40,147 nt of DNA from an uncultured Clostridia bacterium (GTDB taxonomy: Bacteria; Bacillota; Clostridia; Oscillospirales; Ruminococcaceae), in NCBI GenBank assembly GCA_947307175.1, contig CAMZIK010000017.1, positions 1 through 40,147 on the forward strand. The letters run 5' to 3'. Position numbers and translations under genes: made by a program. Position 1 is the stretch's first letter; the number at the start of each line of letters is the position of its first letter. Positions 1 to 7,841 of this stretch are shown here, in pieces. Below the pieces are notes generated by a model. That model did not search any database. It had not been told where the DNA came from and was given only the letters and a program-made list of their open reading frames with translations.

Positions 1-37
1 CAGTCCAGTGGACTGTTTTGGCAGAGGGAAAGCCCTG

Positions 38-164
38 TAAGAGAGGGCTTTCCCTGCCTCGTGGTAACGCCAGCCGCCTCAAGCCGCCTGCGAAAAGGCG
101 GCTTGAACATCAAATGTTAAGCTCTTGTTTTGGGGGCTTTCCGATCGCCCCCAAACCCCTTCGG
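38..164 (+). repeat. Left copy of a 127-bp inverted repeat made of hairpins
   Basis: This stretch matches the reverse complement of 40021-40147 over the same length, with about five mismatches and no gaps that I can see. It is built from stable palindromes: a long hairpin at 20-58 (arms ending in GGCAG/TGCC), a perfect one at 80-105 centred on AAGCCGCCT/AGGCGGCTT, and one at 129-155 with arms TTTGGGGGC/GCCCCCAAA. A further palindrome (CAGTCC/GGACTG) opens the window at 1-15. No open reading frame is preserved. A related partial copy lies at 6765-6830. This is an intergenic repeat of unknown function. Confidence 0.9.
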
Positions 165-212
165 ACACACACTTGTATAATAATATAAATTCTGATTTAT
201 CGAAATATATGT

Positions 213-241
213 AAAGGAGAGCCTTTCGGCGCTCCTTTTTT
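213..241. terminator. Bidirectional intrinsic terminator
   Basis: A hairpin at 216-235 (GGAGAGCC, loop TTTC, GGCGCTCC) is followed on the plus strand by a run of six T. On the minus strand it is followed by TTTAC and an AT-rich tract, and it sits just beyond the stop codon of the small minus-strand gene at 251-367. It most likely ends that gene and may also stop plus-strand reading from the left. Confidence 0.65.
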
Positions 242-250
242 CATTTCAGG

Positions 251-367
251 TCAGTTGCAGCCACAGCCGCAGCCGTTGCCGTTGTTGTTTCCGCAGCCGC
301 ATCCGCCGCAGCAAGCGATGATGAGAACGAGGATGATGATCCACCAGCAGCCGTTATTTCCACACAT
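251..367 (-). CDS. Cys/Gly-rich 38-residue membrane peptide, YjcZ-like
   Basis: The predicted 38-residue peptide begins MCGNNGCWW, has a hydrophobic core of about ten residues (IIILVLIIA) and ends in a tail of alternating Cys, Gly and Asn with nine cysteines in all. A strong AAGGAG Shine-Dalgarno lies about eight bases before the ATG, and a terminator follows the stop codon. A TATAAT-like -10 lies at 423-428 on the minus strand, with no convincing -35. The composition resembles the small YjcZ-type hydrophobic peptides of Firmicutes, several of which are spore or stationary-phase proteins; that link is inference by composition only. It is too short for ordinary gene callers, but the start and stop signals are good. 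Confidence 0.7.
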   Translation of the reverse strand: MCGNNGCWWIIILVLIIACCGGCGCGNNNGNGCGCGCN

Positions 368-451
368 AATGAGAATCTCCTTTGTCAGTATTTAAGACGC
401 TTTGCTGTGCGTCTTATGCTACATTATATGACCGTGCGGATTTTGTGTTAC

Positions 452-486
452 AAAAAAACGCACCTGTCTGCAACAGACAGATGCGT
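452..486 (-). terminator. Intrinsic terminator after the 159-residue protein gene
   Basis: Read on the minus strand, the arms ACGCATCTGTCTG and CAGACAGGTGCGT pair around a three-base loop with one mismatch, followed by seven T. It lies 14 bases beyond the stop codon of the gene at 500-979. This is a textbook intrinsic terminator. Confidence 0.85.
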
Positions 487-499
487 GCATAGGAGCTTA

Positions 500-979
500 T
501 CATTTCTTACCGTAAAAATCGCAGAACGCCTTGAAACAGCTCTCGTGATACGGCATTTTATTCTGCTTTACCTGCACCAGCAGATCAAATTTCGGTGCGT
601 TGGTTATCTCGATGATAAGACGCTTTATCGACGAGCCTATCGAGTACCTTTTTACAGTGACCGATGCAAGCTGCTGATAGGGGATATAGAAGAACTGGTC
701 AAATCTCGGAGCGAGGTCTTCGACCTTTATCCCGAGTCCCTTTGTGCTTTCAAACGGAAGTATGCCAAAACCCATTTCATTGACGTTGAGCAGATAAGCT
801 GCCCAGTTTCTGTTGTTGGCAGCGTTTGCTGCGCCCGCAACCAGTCCGCCCACAGCGCCGAACATAAATGCTGAAGTCGGCACGGCAGTGGTGGCATAGA
901 AAATACAGTTGCTCTGCCCGATATAATTGAGCTGCCTGAAAAGGCTGACAGCACCATCATAGGATTCAAATACAAACAT
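500..979 (-). CDS. Uncharacterised 159-residue protein
   Basis: I do not recognise this protein. It has a short glycine/alanine-rich hydrophobic stretch at about residues 31-55 (AFMFGAVGGLVAGAANAANN). A soluble region of alternating strand-like segments follows (GFGILPFES, FFYIPYQQLASVTVKRY, RLIIEIT), which could be a small PH-like beta-sandwich. There is no signal peptide or enzyme motif. The gene is well supported: a consensus promoter at 1035-1063, GGAGAAGG just before the ATG and a strong terminator after the stop. It is transcribed alone and diverges from clpC. Confidence 0.75.
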   Translation of the reverse strand: MFVFESYDGAVSLFRQLNYIGQSNCIFYATTAVPTSAFMFGAVGGLVAGAANAANNRNWAAYLLNVNEMGFGILPFESTKGLGIKVEDLAPRFDQFFYIPYQQLASVTVKRYSIGSSIKRLIIEITNAPKFDLLVQVKQNKMPYHESCFKAFCDFYGKK

Positions 980-1034
980 TTATTCCTTCTCCTATTATCT
1001 CATTTTTTCTTCGTACTTACCCCGTACACGAGCA

Positions 1035-1063
1035 ATTATAACACCATTCGCAAACACTGTCAA
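1035..1063 (-). promoter_or_regulatory. Consensus sigma-A promoter for the 159-residue protein
   Basis: On the minus strand TTGACA (1058-1063) and TATAAT (1035-1040) are separated by exactly 17 bases, both perfect matches to the housekeeping consensus. Transcription would start about 50 bases before the ATG at 979. Confidence 0.88.
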
Positions 1064-1175
1064 GCCGTGACGAGCTTTGCTCAAAAATAGTATGAAATCA
1101 CATTTTGTCCTGTGCATACATTGCTATTGAGCTGTCAATACTTGTTGAAGACAAAACATGATAGGAGTGTGTTGT

Positions 1176-3527
1176 ATGGAACATAACTGGCTTGATACCG
1201 AACCCTTTACGAAAGAAGCGCAGCGCCTTATCAAGCTTGCGGTCAGTCTTGCAGGCTCAATGGGTCATACCTATGTCGGCACGGAGCATCTGCTGCTTGC
1301 CGCAGGCAGCCTTGACAGAAGCGCCGCAAGCGCAGTGCTGATGCGTTTCGGTCTGCTTCCGAATATGATCGAAAGGGAGATAGTAAAAGCTATCGGTAAG
1401 GGGACTCCCTGCCGTGTCGGGATAGCCGATATGACCGTCAATGCACGCAATGCAGCAGAGGGAGCTGTCAGAACATCAAAGATATGCGGCGAAACAAAAA
1501 CGGGTACAGAATACATCCTTGCGGCAATGGCTTCAAACCGCTATTGCAGCGCATACAGGATACTTCAGGCAAGCGGTGTCAAGCCCGAGCATGTCTGCCG
1601 TGAATGTACCTCAAACAAGTTCCCGCAGGCAAGCGCTTCTCAGTCTGCCGTCAAGCTCAAAGCGCTCGAAAAGTTCGGCAGGGAGCTTACAAAGCAGCGT
1701 ACCTGTGCCGAATTTGACCCTGTCCTTTGTCGTGAGAGCGAAACCCAGCGCATCATGGAGATACTCTGCCGCAGAACAAAGAACAATCCCTGCCTTGTCG
1801 GCGAAGCGGGAGTTGGCAAGACCGCCATAGTCGAGGGTCTTGCCGTAAGGATAATGAAAGGCGAAGTCCCTGATATGCTGAGCGATAAGCGCATCTTTGC
1901 CCTTGACCTCACGCTGCTGCTCGCAGGCGCAAAGTACAGGGGAGACTTTGAGGAAAGGCTCAGAGACTGCCTCAGCGAAGCTGAGAAAGCAGGCAACTGT
2001 ATCCTTTTCATCGACGAGCTGCACAATATCATGGGCGCAGGCGCAGCCGAGGGAGCTATCGACGCAGCCAATATCCTCAAGCCGCAGCTTGCCCGCAGAG
2101 GCTTGCAGGTGATAGGTGCAACTACCTTTGACGAGTACCGCAGTACCGTCGAAAAGGACAGCGCAATGGAGCGAAGATTCCAGAAAGTCATCATCTCCGA
2201 GCCTTCACAGCAGCAGACCTGCGAGATACTGAGAGGCTTGAAAAAGCGCTATGAGCAGCATCACGGCGTGACCATACCCGATGAAGTCATAACCCATGCC
2301 GCCGACCTTGCAGGGCGGTATGTCACAGGCAGGTTCTTCCCCGACAAAGCCATAGACATTCTCGATGAAGCCTGCGCCTGCACCGTCATCGCTTCAAAGG
2401 AGCGTTCGGCAGCAAGTGCCGATAATACAGCGTTTGACGATTATATCAGCGGAAAGATCAACAGAGAGAAGTACCTCAGCATAGTGACCTCGTCTTCATC
2501 GGGGAAAAATCCCTGCGTCACTAGTTCAAGTGTCGAAGACGTTGTCTCTCGCTGGACGGGTATCGACTGCCATGCCCTTGCGCAAAGCGACTCCCAGCGC
2601 CTTGAAAGCCTTGAAAAAAAGCTTTCCGCAAAAGTAATAGGTCAGAGCGATGCTGTAAGCGAGCTGTGCCATGCAGTCAGAAGATGCCGTGCAGGACTCA
2701 AAAGCAGCGAGCGCCCGATAGGCAGCTTTGTTTTTCTCGGAGAAACAGGTGTCGGCAAGAGCCTGCTTGCCAAGCAGCTCGCAAAGGAGTTCTTCAGCCG
2801 TGACGACGCAATTATCCGCTTTGATATGTCTGAATTCATGGAGCGCCACAGCGTTTCGAGGCTGATAGGTTCTCCGCCTGGATATGTCGGCTGCGAGCAG
2901 GGCGGACAGCTCACCGAGCAGGTGAGGAATATGCCTTACTGCGTGCTGCTGCTTGATGAGATAGAAAAAGCCCACCCCGACATCTTCAATATCCTGCTGC
3001 AAATACTCGAAGAAGGCACGCTGACCGATACAAGCGGCAGAAAAGTCAGCTTTTCAAATGTGATAATAATAATGACCTCTAATATCGGCGCAAAGGTGCT
3101 TTCCGAGAAAAAGACGGTAGGCTTTGCACAGCAGGCTTCCAAAAGCCGCAGCGAGCTTGAAAAAACATTCACAGCTGAACTGAAAAAATTCATGTCTCCC
3201 GAGCTTCTCGGCAGGATAGACAAAACCATAGTCTTTAACAGCCTCGACGAAAAGAGCCTTGAAAAAATAGCCGTGATCGAACTTGATGCCCTGAGCAGCA
3301 AGCTATCTCAGCTTGGTTACAGCTTTGCATATTCAAAGCAGGTGCCAAAGCTTGCTGCCAGAAAAGTCTTTTCTGAAAAAGGCTCTGCAAGAGATGTTCG
3401 CAAGCTGATCTGCAACCATATCGAAGACCTCATCAGCGAAAAAATGCTCTGCGGCTGCGATAAGCTGCTTTTCCTTGAGACTGATAAAAACAGCTTTTCC
3501 GTCCGTTCAGCAGTCTCTATTGCCTGA
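1176..3527 (+). CDS. clpC: ClpC-type AAA+ unfoldase with shortened middle domain
   Basis: This is a double-ring Hsp100 ATPase that unfolds proteins and feeds them to ClpP. The N-terminal Clp repeat domain (GHTYVGTEHLL) covers about residues 1-145. The first AAA+ domain has Walker A GEAGVGKT near residue 211 and Walker B LFIDE. The second has GETGVGKS near residue 522 and LLLDEIEKAH. A VGF tripeptide near residue 648 fits the ClpP-docking loop of ClpC proteins. The start was placed at 1176 rather than 1158 because AGGAG precedes it, giving 783 residues. The region between the two ATPase domains is much shorter than the usual ClpC coiled-coil middle domain and I see no UVR-like motif in it. Neither ctsR nor mcsA/mcsB is adjacent. 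No clear promoter or CtsR-type box was seen upstream, only a loose TTTTGTC/GACAAAA inverted repeat. Confidence 0.88.
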   Translation: MEHNWLDTEPFTKEAQRLIKLAVSLAGSMGHTYVGTEHLLLAAGSLDRSAASAVLMRFGLLPNMIEREIVKAIGKGTPCRVGIADMTVNARNAAEGAVRTSKICGETKTGTEYILAAMASNRYCSAYRILQASGVKPEHVCRECTSNKFPQASASQSAVKLKALEKFGRELTKQRTCAEFDPVLCRESETQRIMEILCRRTKNNPCLVGEAGVGKTAIVEGLAVRIMKGEVPDMLSDKRIFALDLTLLLAGAKYRGDFEERLRDCLSEAEKAGNCILFIDELHNIMGAGAAEGAIDAANILKPQLARRGLQVIGATTFDEYRSTVEKDSAMERRFQKVIISEPSQQQTCEILRGLKKRYEQHHGVTIPDEVITHAADLAGRYVTGRFFPDKAIDILDEACACTVIASKERSAASADNTAFDDYISGKINREKYLSIVTSSSSGKNPCVTSSSVEDVVSRWTGIDCHALAQSDSQRLESLEKKLSAKVIGQSDAVSELCHAVRRCRAGLKSSERPIGSFVFLGETGVGKSLLAKQLAKEFFSRDDAIIRFDMSEFMERHSVSRLIGSPPGYVGCEQGGQLTEQVRNMPYCVLLLDEIEKAHPDIFNILLQILEEGTLTDTSGRKVSFSNVIIIMTSNIGAKVLSEKKTVGFAQQASKSRSELEKTFTAELKKFMSPELLGRIDKTIVFNSLDEKSLEKIAVIELDALSSKLSQLGYSFAYSKQVPKLAARKVFSEKGSARDVRKLICNHIEDLISEKMLCGCDKLLFLETDKNSFSVRSAVSIA

Positions 3528-3537
3528 GTTAACAAAA

Positions 3538-3593
3538 AATTTACAAATGCATCTGTCAAACAATTTACAAATGCACTGCACTTGTGTTATAAT
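3538..3593 (+). promoter_or_regulatory. degV promoter with a duplicated 14-bp site
   Basis: TTTACA (3564-3569) and TATAAT (3588-3593) are 18 bases apart and form a good housekeeping promoter. The 14-mer AATTTACAAATGCA occurs twice, at 3538-3551 and 3562-3575, a 24-bp period. The second copy covers the -35 box. Two identical half-sites on nearly the same face of the helix suggest a regulator binding site, which is inference. Confidence 0.75.
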
Positions 3594-3636
3594 AAACTAA
3601 ATGTATTGTCTAAATTGGTGTGGGAGTGTGTTTGTA

Positions 3637-4506
3637 ATGGCGGAAAGACCATATAAACTCTATTCGGATTCTACCGCAGACCTGTCCGAAGAGATACTCA
3701 GGGATATGGATGTCAGCATAGTAAAACTGACGTTTGAAATGAACGGTAAGAATTATGCTGACGGCGAGATCTCAATGGAGGCTTTCTATAAAAAACTCAG
3801 AGAGGGAGCTGTGTCCAAAACGGCGCAGATAGGTCCCTCTACATATGAAGAAGCCTTTGAAAAGGAAATACTTGCCGGCTTTGATGTGCTGTATCTTGGT
3901 TTTTCGTCGGGTCTCAGCGGAAGCTACAACAGTTCCTGCATCGCAAGGGATAATCTGCTTGAAAAGTACCCCGATGCAAAGATAATCTGCATAGATTCGC
4001 TTTGCGCATCAACAGGCGAGGGACTGCTTCTGTATAAGGCTGATGAGAAGAAAAAAAGCGGAATGGATATTGATAACCTCGCAAAATGGCTCGAAGCGAC
4101 CAAGCTCCACCTGTGCCATGTTTTCACGGTCGATGATTTGAAATTCCTGCGCCGTGGCGGAAGAGTCAGCGCTACCGCCGCATTTGCAGGCACTCTTCTT
4201 GGAATAAAGCCGCTTCTGCACGTTGATAATGACGGACACCTTATCCCGCTGGGAAAGGTCAGAGGCAGAAAGCATTCGCTTGAAAAGCTCGTGGATATGA
4301 TGCAGGAAAGAGTCGGCGGCTGGGAAAACCCCGTTGTAATGATATGCCACGGCGATGCAAGAGAAGATGCAGAGTATGTCGAAAAGCTCGTAAAAGAACG
4401 CTTCGGCAAACAGACTGATGTTAGGCTGTGTTATACAGGTACCGTCATCGGCTCACATTCAGGACCCGGAACTATCGCCCTGTTCTTTATGGGCGAAGAG
4501 CGATAA
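3637..4506 (+). CDS. DegV family fatty-acid-binding protein (FakB-like)
   Basis: DegV/FakB proteins bind a fatty acid and present it to the FakA kinase, so that exogenous or recycled fatty acids can enter phospholipid synthesis. The family signatures are visible: an N-terminal YSDSTADL segment, FSSGLSGSYNS near the middle and TVDDLKFLRRGGRVS in the second half. At 289 residues it has normal length. The start at 3637 was chosen because GGGAG lies just upstream; the earlier in-frame ATG at 3601 sits too close to the promoter. No fakA gene is visible nearby, so the partner must be elsewhere. The gene appears to be transcribed alone from its own promoter. Confidence 0.9.
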   Translation: MAERPYKLYSDSTADLSEEILRDMDVSIVKLTFEMNGKNYADGEISMEAFYKKLREGAVSKTAQIGPSTYEEAFEKEILAGFDVLYLGFSSGLSGSYNSSCIARDNLLEKYPDAKIICIDSLCASTGEGLLLYKADEKKKSGMDIDNLAKWLEATKLHLCHVFTVDDLKFLRRGGRVSATAAFAGTLLGIKPLLHVDNDGHLIPLGKVRGRKHSLEKLVDMMQERVGGWENPVVMICHGDAREDAEYVEKLVKERFGKQTDVRLCYTGTVIGSHSGPGTIALFFMGEER

Positions 4507-4529
4507 TACTGGAAATAACTGCGATTTAA

Positions 4530-4684
4530 TTGGGGAGAACTCTTTTTGAGAAGAGTTCTCCCCAAACCCCTTTCAGAAACCTTTTATAGATTTTCGGCGG
4601 TTGGGAGATACTCTCCCGACCGCCGAAAATGTGTAAGAGTCTTAAAGAGAGTTCAGGAAAGAATCATTTCAGAAGGGTTTCCAA
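4530..4684 (+). repeat. Dispersed two-hairpin element, copy 1
   Basis: The copy opens with a perfect 15-bp hairpin at 4530-4565 (TTGGGGAGAACTCTT and its complement). A conserved linker CCTTTTATAGATT follows, then a second long hairpin at 4591-4629 (TTTTCGGCGGT and its complement) and a conserved tail containing AAGAGTCTTAAAGAGAGTTCAG-type sequence and TTTCAGAAG. The ends carry a weak inverted repeat, TTGG at the left and CCAA at the right. It lies directly downstream of degV and 47 bases before the lepA promoter. Homologous copies are at 20091, 23946, 31574 and, inverted, 36788. Confidence 0.88.
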
Positions 4685-4731
4685 ATCAAATAGCAGCTAT
4701 ATCCGACATCATCGCCCTTATCCAAAAGAGT

Positions 4732-4760
4732 TTGACAATGCTCCGATGATATGGTATAAT
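4732..4760 (+). promoter_or_regulatory. Consensus sigma-A promoter of lepA
   Basis: TTGACA (4732-4737) and TATAAT (4755-4760) are separated by 17 bases, a perfect consensus, about 48 bases before the lepA ATG. Confidence 0.92.
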
Positions 4761-4807
4761 ATCCTATTATGGAGAATTGCGCTTAAACATTTGAAAGGAA
4801 AGTTTCA

Positions 4808-6610
4808 ATGGATCAGAACAAGATAAGAAATTTTTGTATAATCGCACATATAGATCACGGTAAGTCCACTCTTGCAGACAGGATACTTGAGCTGACCGAC
4901 TCGGTCGAGCTGAGAGAAATGGAAGACCAGCTGCTTGATAATATGGACATCGAGCGTGAGCGTGGAATAACGATAAAGGCAAGAGCCGTAAGGCTGAAAT
5001 ATCATGCCGACGACGGCGAGGACTATATCTTCAATCTCATCGACACTCCTGGTCACGTTGACTTCAACTATGAAGTTTCCCGTTCGCTCGTTGCCTGTGA
5101 GGGAGCTATCCTTATCGTTGACGCATCGCAGGGAATCGAGGCGCAGACGCTTGCCAATACCTACCTTGCGATAGAGAACGACCTTGAAGTTGTGCCTGTC
5201 ATCAACAAGATAGATCTGCCCAGTGCAGACCCTGAAAGAGCCTGCAACGAGGTCGAGAACATTATCGGCATACCCGCAATGGATGCTCCACGCATCTCCG
5301 CAAAAATGGGTACTAACATCAAAGAGGTGCTTGAACGCATCGTTACCGATATACCCTGCCCGAAAGGCGACGATGAAGCGCCGCTTAAAGCGCTTATTTT
5401 CGACAGCTACTATGACCAGTACAAAGGCGTTATCATCTATTGCCGAGTAAAAGACGGTCATATCAAAGTGGGCGATACCATTCGTCTTATGGCTACGGGT
5501 GCAGAGTTCCAGACGGTCGAGATAGGCTATATGGGCGCAAAGGACCTCGTTCCCGTGGGCGAACTGCACGCAGGTGATGTTGGATATATCGCCGCATCTA
5601 TCAAGGACATCGGCGACACCCGTGTGGGCGACACGGTCACAAATGCCGAAAACCCGTGCGCCGAAGCGCTCCCCGGATATAAGAAAGTCAACCCTATGGT
5701 ATACTGCGGAATCTATCCCGCTGACGGTGCAAAGTACGGCGACCTGCGTGATGCGCTCGACAAGCTCCTGTTAAACGATGCCTCGCTTTCCTTTGAGCCT
5801 GAAACGTCGGTAGCGCTCGGCTTTGGTTTCAGATGCGGATTCTTAGGGCTTCTGCATATGGAGATAATACAGGAGCGCCTTGAAAGAGAGTATAATCTTG
5901 ACCTTATCACTACCGCGCCGAGCGTAACCTATAAAGTCACACTCACAAGCGGCGAGACTATAATGATATACAACCCGACAAACTATCCCGATCCAGGTCT
6001 TATCGCATCGGCGCAGGAGCCAGTGGTAAACGCTCACATCTACACACCGAGCGAGTATGTCGGCAACATAATGGAGCTTTGTCAGGACAGGCGTGGAACG
6101 TTCAAGGATATGAAGTACATCGACACCAACAGGGTAGACCTGCACTATATCCTGCCGCTCAACGAGATAGTCTATGACTTTTTCGATGCGCTCAAGTCAA
6201 AGACCAAGGGCTACGCATCGTTTGACTACGAGATGAAAGGCTACGAGCCGTCCAAGCTCGTCAAGCTCGATGTCCTGCTCAACGGCGAGGTCGTCGATGC
6301 ACTTTCGTTCATTGTCCACGAAGAAAAAGCTTACTCCCGTGGCAGAAGACTTACCGAAAAGCTGAAAGAGAATATACCCCGTCAGCTGTTTGAAGTACCT
6401 GTTCAGGCGGCTATCGGCGGAAAGATAATCGCAAGAGAAACCATCAAGGCTCTGCGCAAGGACGTCCTTGCAAAGTGCTACGGCGGCGATATAACCCGAA
6501 AGAAGAAACTGCTCGAAAAGCAGAAAGAGGGCAAAAAACGTATGCGCCAGCTTGGATCAGTATCGGTGCCACAGGAGGCGTTTATGTCGGTGCTGAAGCT
6601 CGATGATTGA
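4808..6610 (+). CDS. lepA: Elongation factor 4 (LepA), ribosomal GTPase
   Basis: LepA binds the ribosome and can back-translocate tRNAs; it is linked to initiation and stress tolerance. The 600-residue length is normal for the family. The GTPase motifs are intact: G1 AHIDHGKST at residues 13-21, DTPGH for G3 and NKID for G4. The LepA-specific C-terminal part is present, with [13 protein letters not shown] in the middle and a basic tail ([20 protein letters not shown]) ending in [14 protein letters not shown]. The start is supported by GAAAGGAAAG upstream. The gene has its own consensus promoter and is followed by a hairpin-rich gap. In many Firmicutes lepA precedes hemW, and here hemW is the third gene downstream. 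Confidence 0.97.
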   Translation: MDQNKIRNFCIIAHIDHGKSTLADRILELTDSVELREMEDQLLDNMDIERERGITIKARAVRLKYHADDGEDYIFNLIDTPGHVDFNYEVSRSLVACEGAILIVDASQGIEAQTLANTYLAIENDLEVVPVINKIDLPSADPERACNEVENIIGIPAMDAPRISAKMGTNIKEVLERIVTDIPCPKGDDEAPLKALIFDSYYDQYKGVIIYCRVKDGHIKVGDTIRLMATGAEFQTVEIGYMGAKDLVPVGELHAGDVGYIAASIKDIGDTRVGDTVTNAENPCAEALPGYKKVNPMVYCGIYPADGAKYGDLRDALDKLLLNDASLSFEPETSVALGFGFRCGFLGLLHMEIIQERLEREYNLDLITTAPSVTYKVTLTSGETIMIYNPTNYPDPGLIASAQEPVVNAHIYTPSEYVGNIMELCQDRRGTFKDMKYIDTNRVDLHYILPLNEIVYDFFDALKSKTKGYASFDYEMKGYEPSKLVKLDVLLNGEVVDALSFIVHEEKAYSRGRRLTEKLKENIPRQLFEVPVQAAIGGKIIARETIKALRKDVLAKCYGGDITRKKKLLEKQKEGKKRMRQLGSVSVPQEAFMSVLKLDD

Positions 6611-6629
6611 TAAATAATAACAGGTTTTT

Positions 6630-6866
6630 TTGCCAAGCCTTTTTCTCGGAAAAAAAGGTCTTGCCAACTGTCCGAAGGACAGTAGCAAGGAGCAGCGCCC
6701 TTGTCGCCGTCCGCAGACGGCGAAACGCTCCTGCGCCGTTTTGCGCTCGGCACAGGTGAATTTCAAAACAGTCCGGTGGACTGTTTTGAAAGAGGGCATG
6801 CCCTGAAAGAGAGGGCTGCCCTTTGAGTAGTTCGTGCTTTCTTTCCTCAAACCCTTTAGGGTTTGA
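6630..6866 (+). repeat. Cluster of short perfect hairpins between lepA and the next gene
   Basis: The 323-base gap after lepA is filled with separate palindromes. They are ACTGTCC/GGACAGT (6667-6683), CGCCGTC/GACGGCG (6705-6722), AAAACAGTCC/GGACTGTTTT (6765-6787), a bulged long hairpin at 6789-6824, and TCAAACCCT/AGGGTTTGA (6847-6866). The part at 6770-6830 aligns with bases 1-63 of the window. In the shared long hairpin both arms differ between the two copies in a way that keeps the pairing. No convincing open reading frame or T-rich terminator is present. Confidence 0.85.
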
Positions 6867-6933
6867 ATAGCATCATAAAGGATCAGACTCATTTTTAAAA
6901 TACATAGTTCAAAAGAAACGGAAAGGGAAAAGT

Positions 6934-7335
6934 ATGAGTAAACAAAAAAAGAACAAGGAGTTTGACAACTCCATGCAGGAGATGCTCAGACCGAAGATAA
7001 CTGATATCCTGCTCGCAACGGTGCTTTTGTGCTGTGGCGGAGTACTTTTGTTCATTTATTTCAAAGCTCCGCAGGAATTGGTGGACATCAAGTCCTACTA
7101 TTCATTAACGCTGATTTTCCCGCTGTGCGATCTGGCAGTCGCAGCCGCAGTCTTTTTCAAGGGCGGATTTTTCAGGTGGTTCAGCCTTACGGCGTGGACA
7201 GCAAAGATGAAAGGCATCGACCGAAGCAGAGTTTATCCTACTCAGATGTATGTGATGACCGTCAAGGTCTTTGCGCTGCTCTTCAGTCTTGTGAATGTGA
7301 TATTCATGATCCTTGTGATAAGAAAGGTCATCTGA
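6934..7335 (+). CDS. Small membrane protein of unknown function, three or more TM segments
   Basis: I do not recognise this 133-residue protein. It begins with a charged Lys-rich cytoplasmic segment (about residues 1-23), followed by three hydrophobic spans at about 24-44, 58-77 and 108-130. No catalytic motif is visible. GGAAAGGGAAA precedes the ATG. It is followed after about 30 bases by another small membrane protein gene, which overlaps hemW, so the three genes probably form one transcript. The two membrane proteins may act together; that is inference from spacing. Confidence 0.75.
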   Translation: MSKQKKNKEFDNSMQEMLRPKITDILLATVLLCCGGVLLFIYFKAPQELVDIKSYYSLTLIFPLCDLAVAAAVFFKGGFFRWFSLTAWTAKMKGIDRSRVYPTQMYVMTVKVFALLFSLVNVIFMILVIRKVI

Positions 7336-7364
7336 AAAAAAACGATTATGCGGGAGATGCGATC

Positions 7365-7841
7365 ATGGACAGCATGAAAAGGTCAATGAAATATTCCCTT
7401 ATCTTCGGCATTTGCGGAAGTGCAGTTATACCGCTGATCTATGAGATGTATGCCAACGTCTCAAAGGATCTTGCGCTGATATTCTTTGCGGTATACATAC
7501 TGACCGCAGGAGTCAAGTTCTCATCTCTTCCTGCAAAGGACGCAATGCTCGGAATGACCTGTACGGTGGCTTACAGCTCCGTTCTTGCGATACCAATGTT
7601 TATTATTATTCACCCCTGGGTCAAGGGCTTGCTTGAAAAGCGTTCAAAGTATTTTCAGCTTGCTTTCGGAGAACAGCTCAGGTTCATTCTGAGGATACTG
7701 CTTATTTTCCTGCTTATGTATCTTGTCTGGATCGCAAGAGCAGGCTTTAAAAAGGCTTTTGAGAAATTCCGCTCAAACAGCGAGAAAGCAGGCGGCTATA
7801 TCGAAAACGCATTTGACGACACAAAGGATAAAGAGCTATGA
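7365..7841 (+). CDS. Membrane protein of unknown function upstream of hemW
   Basis: This is a 158-residue protein with about four hydrophobic segments (residues ~9-27, ~33-50, ~63-84 and ~104-125) and a charged C-terminal tail. The reading frame is open further upstream, but the start was set at the ATG at 7365 because GGGAG lies nine bases before it and the upstream part overlaps the preceding gene. The stop overlaps the hemW start by four bases (ATGA), which indicates translational coupling. I do not recognise the family. Confidence 0.75.
   Translation: MDSMKRSMKYSLIFGICGSAVIPLIYEMYANVSKDLALIFFAVYILTAGVKFSSLPAKDAMLGMTCTVAYSSVLAIPMFIIIHPWVKGLLEKRSKYFQLAFGEQLRFILRILLIFLLMYLVWIARAGFKKAFEKFRSNSEKAGGYIENAFDDTKDKEL

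Noticed and set aside
1..164. CRISPR array
   Set aside because: The palindromes are not identical units separated by regular spacers; they are different hairpins in a row.
407..874. Plus-strand open frame of 155 codons
   Set aside because: It lies opposite the supported minus-strand gene at 500-979, has no ribosome binding site and reads through that gene's terminator.
1081..1175. CtsR operator upstream of clpC
   Set aside because: No tandem AGTCAAA-type heptads are present; only a loose TTTTGTC/GACAAAA inverted repeat was seen.
4530..4565. Intrinsic terminator of degV
   Set aside because: The hairpin is very strong but is followed by CCCC rather than a T-tract, and the same hairpin recurs in other copies of the element.
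6557..6892. Minus-strand open frame of 111 codons after lepA
   Set aside because: It runs through the hairpin cluster and the lepA 3' end, without start signals or recognisable protein character.
7029..7364. Longer version of the membrane protein gene at 7365
   Set aside because: The upstream part overlaps the gene at 6934-7335 in another frame and lacks a ribosome binding site.
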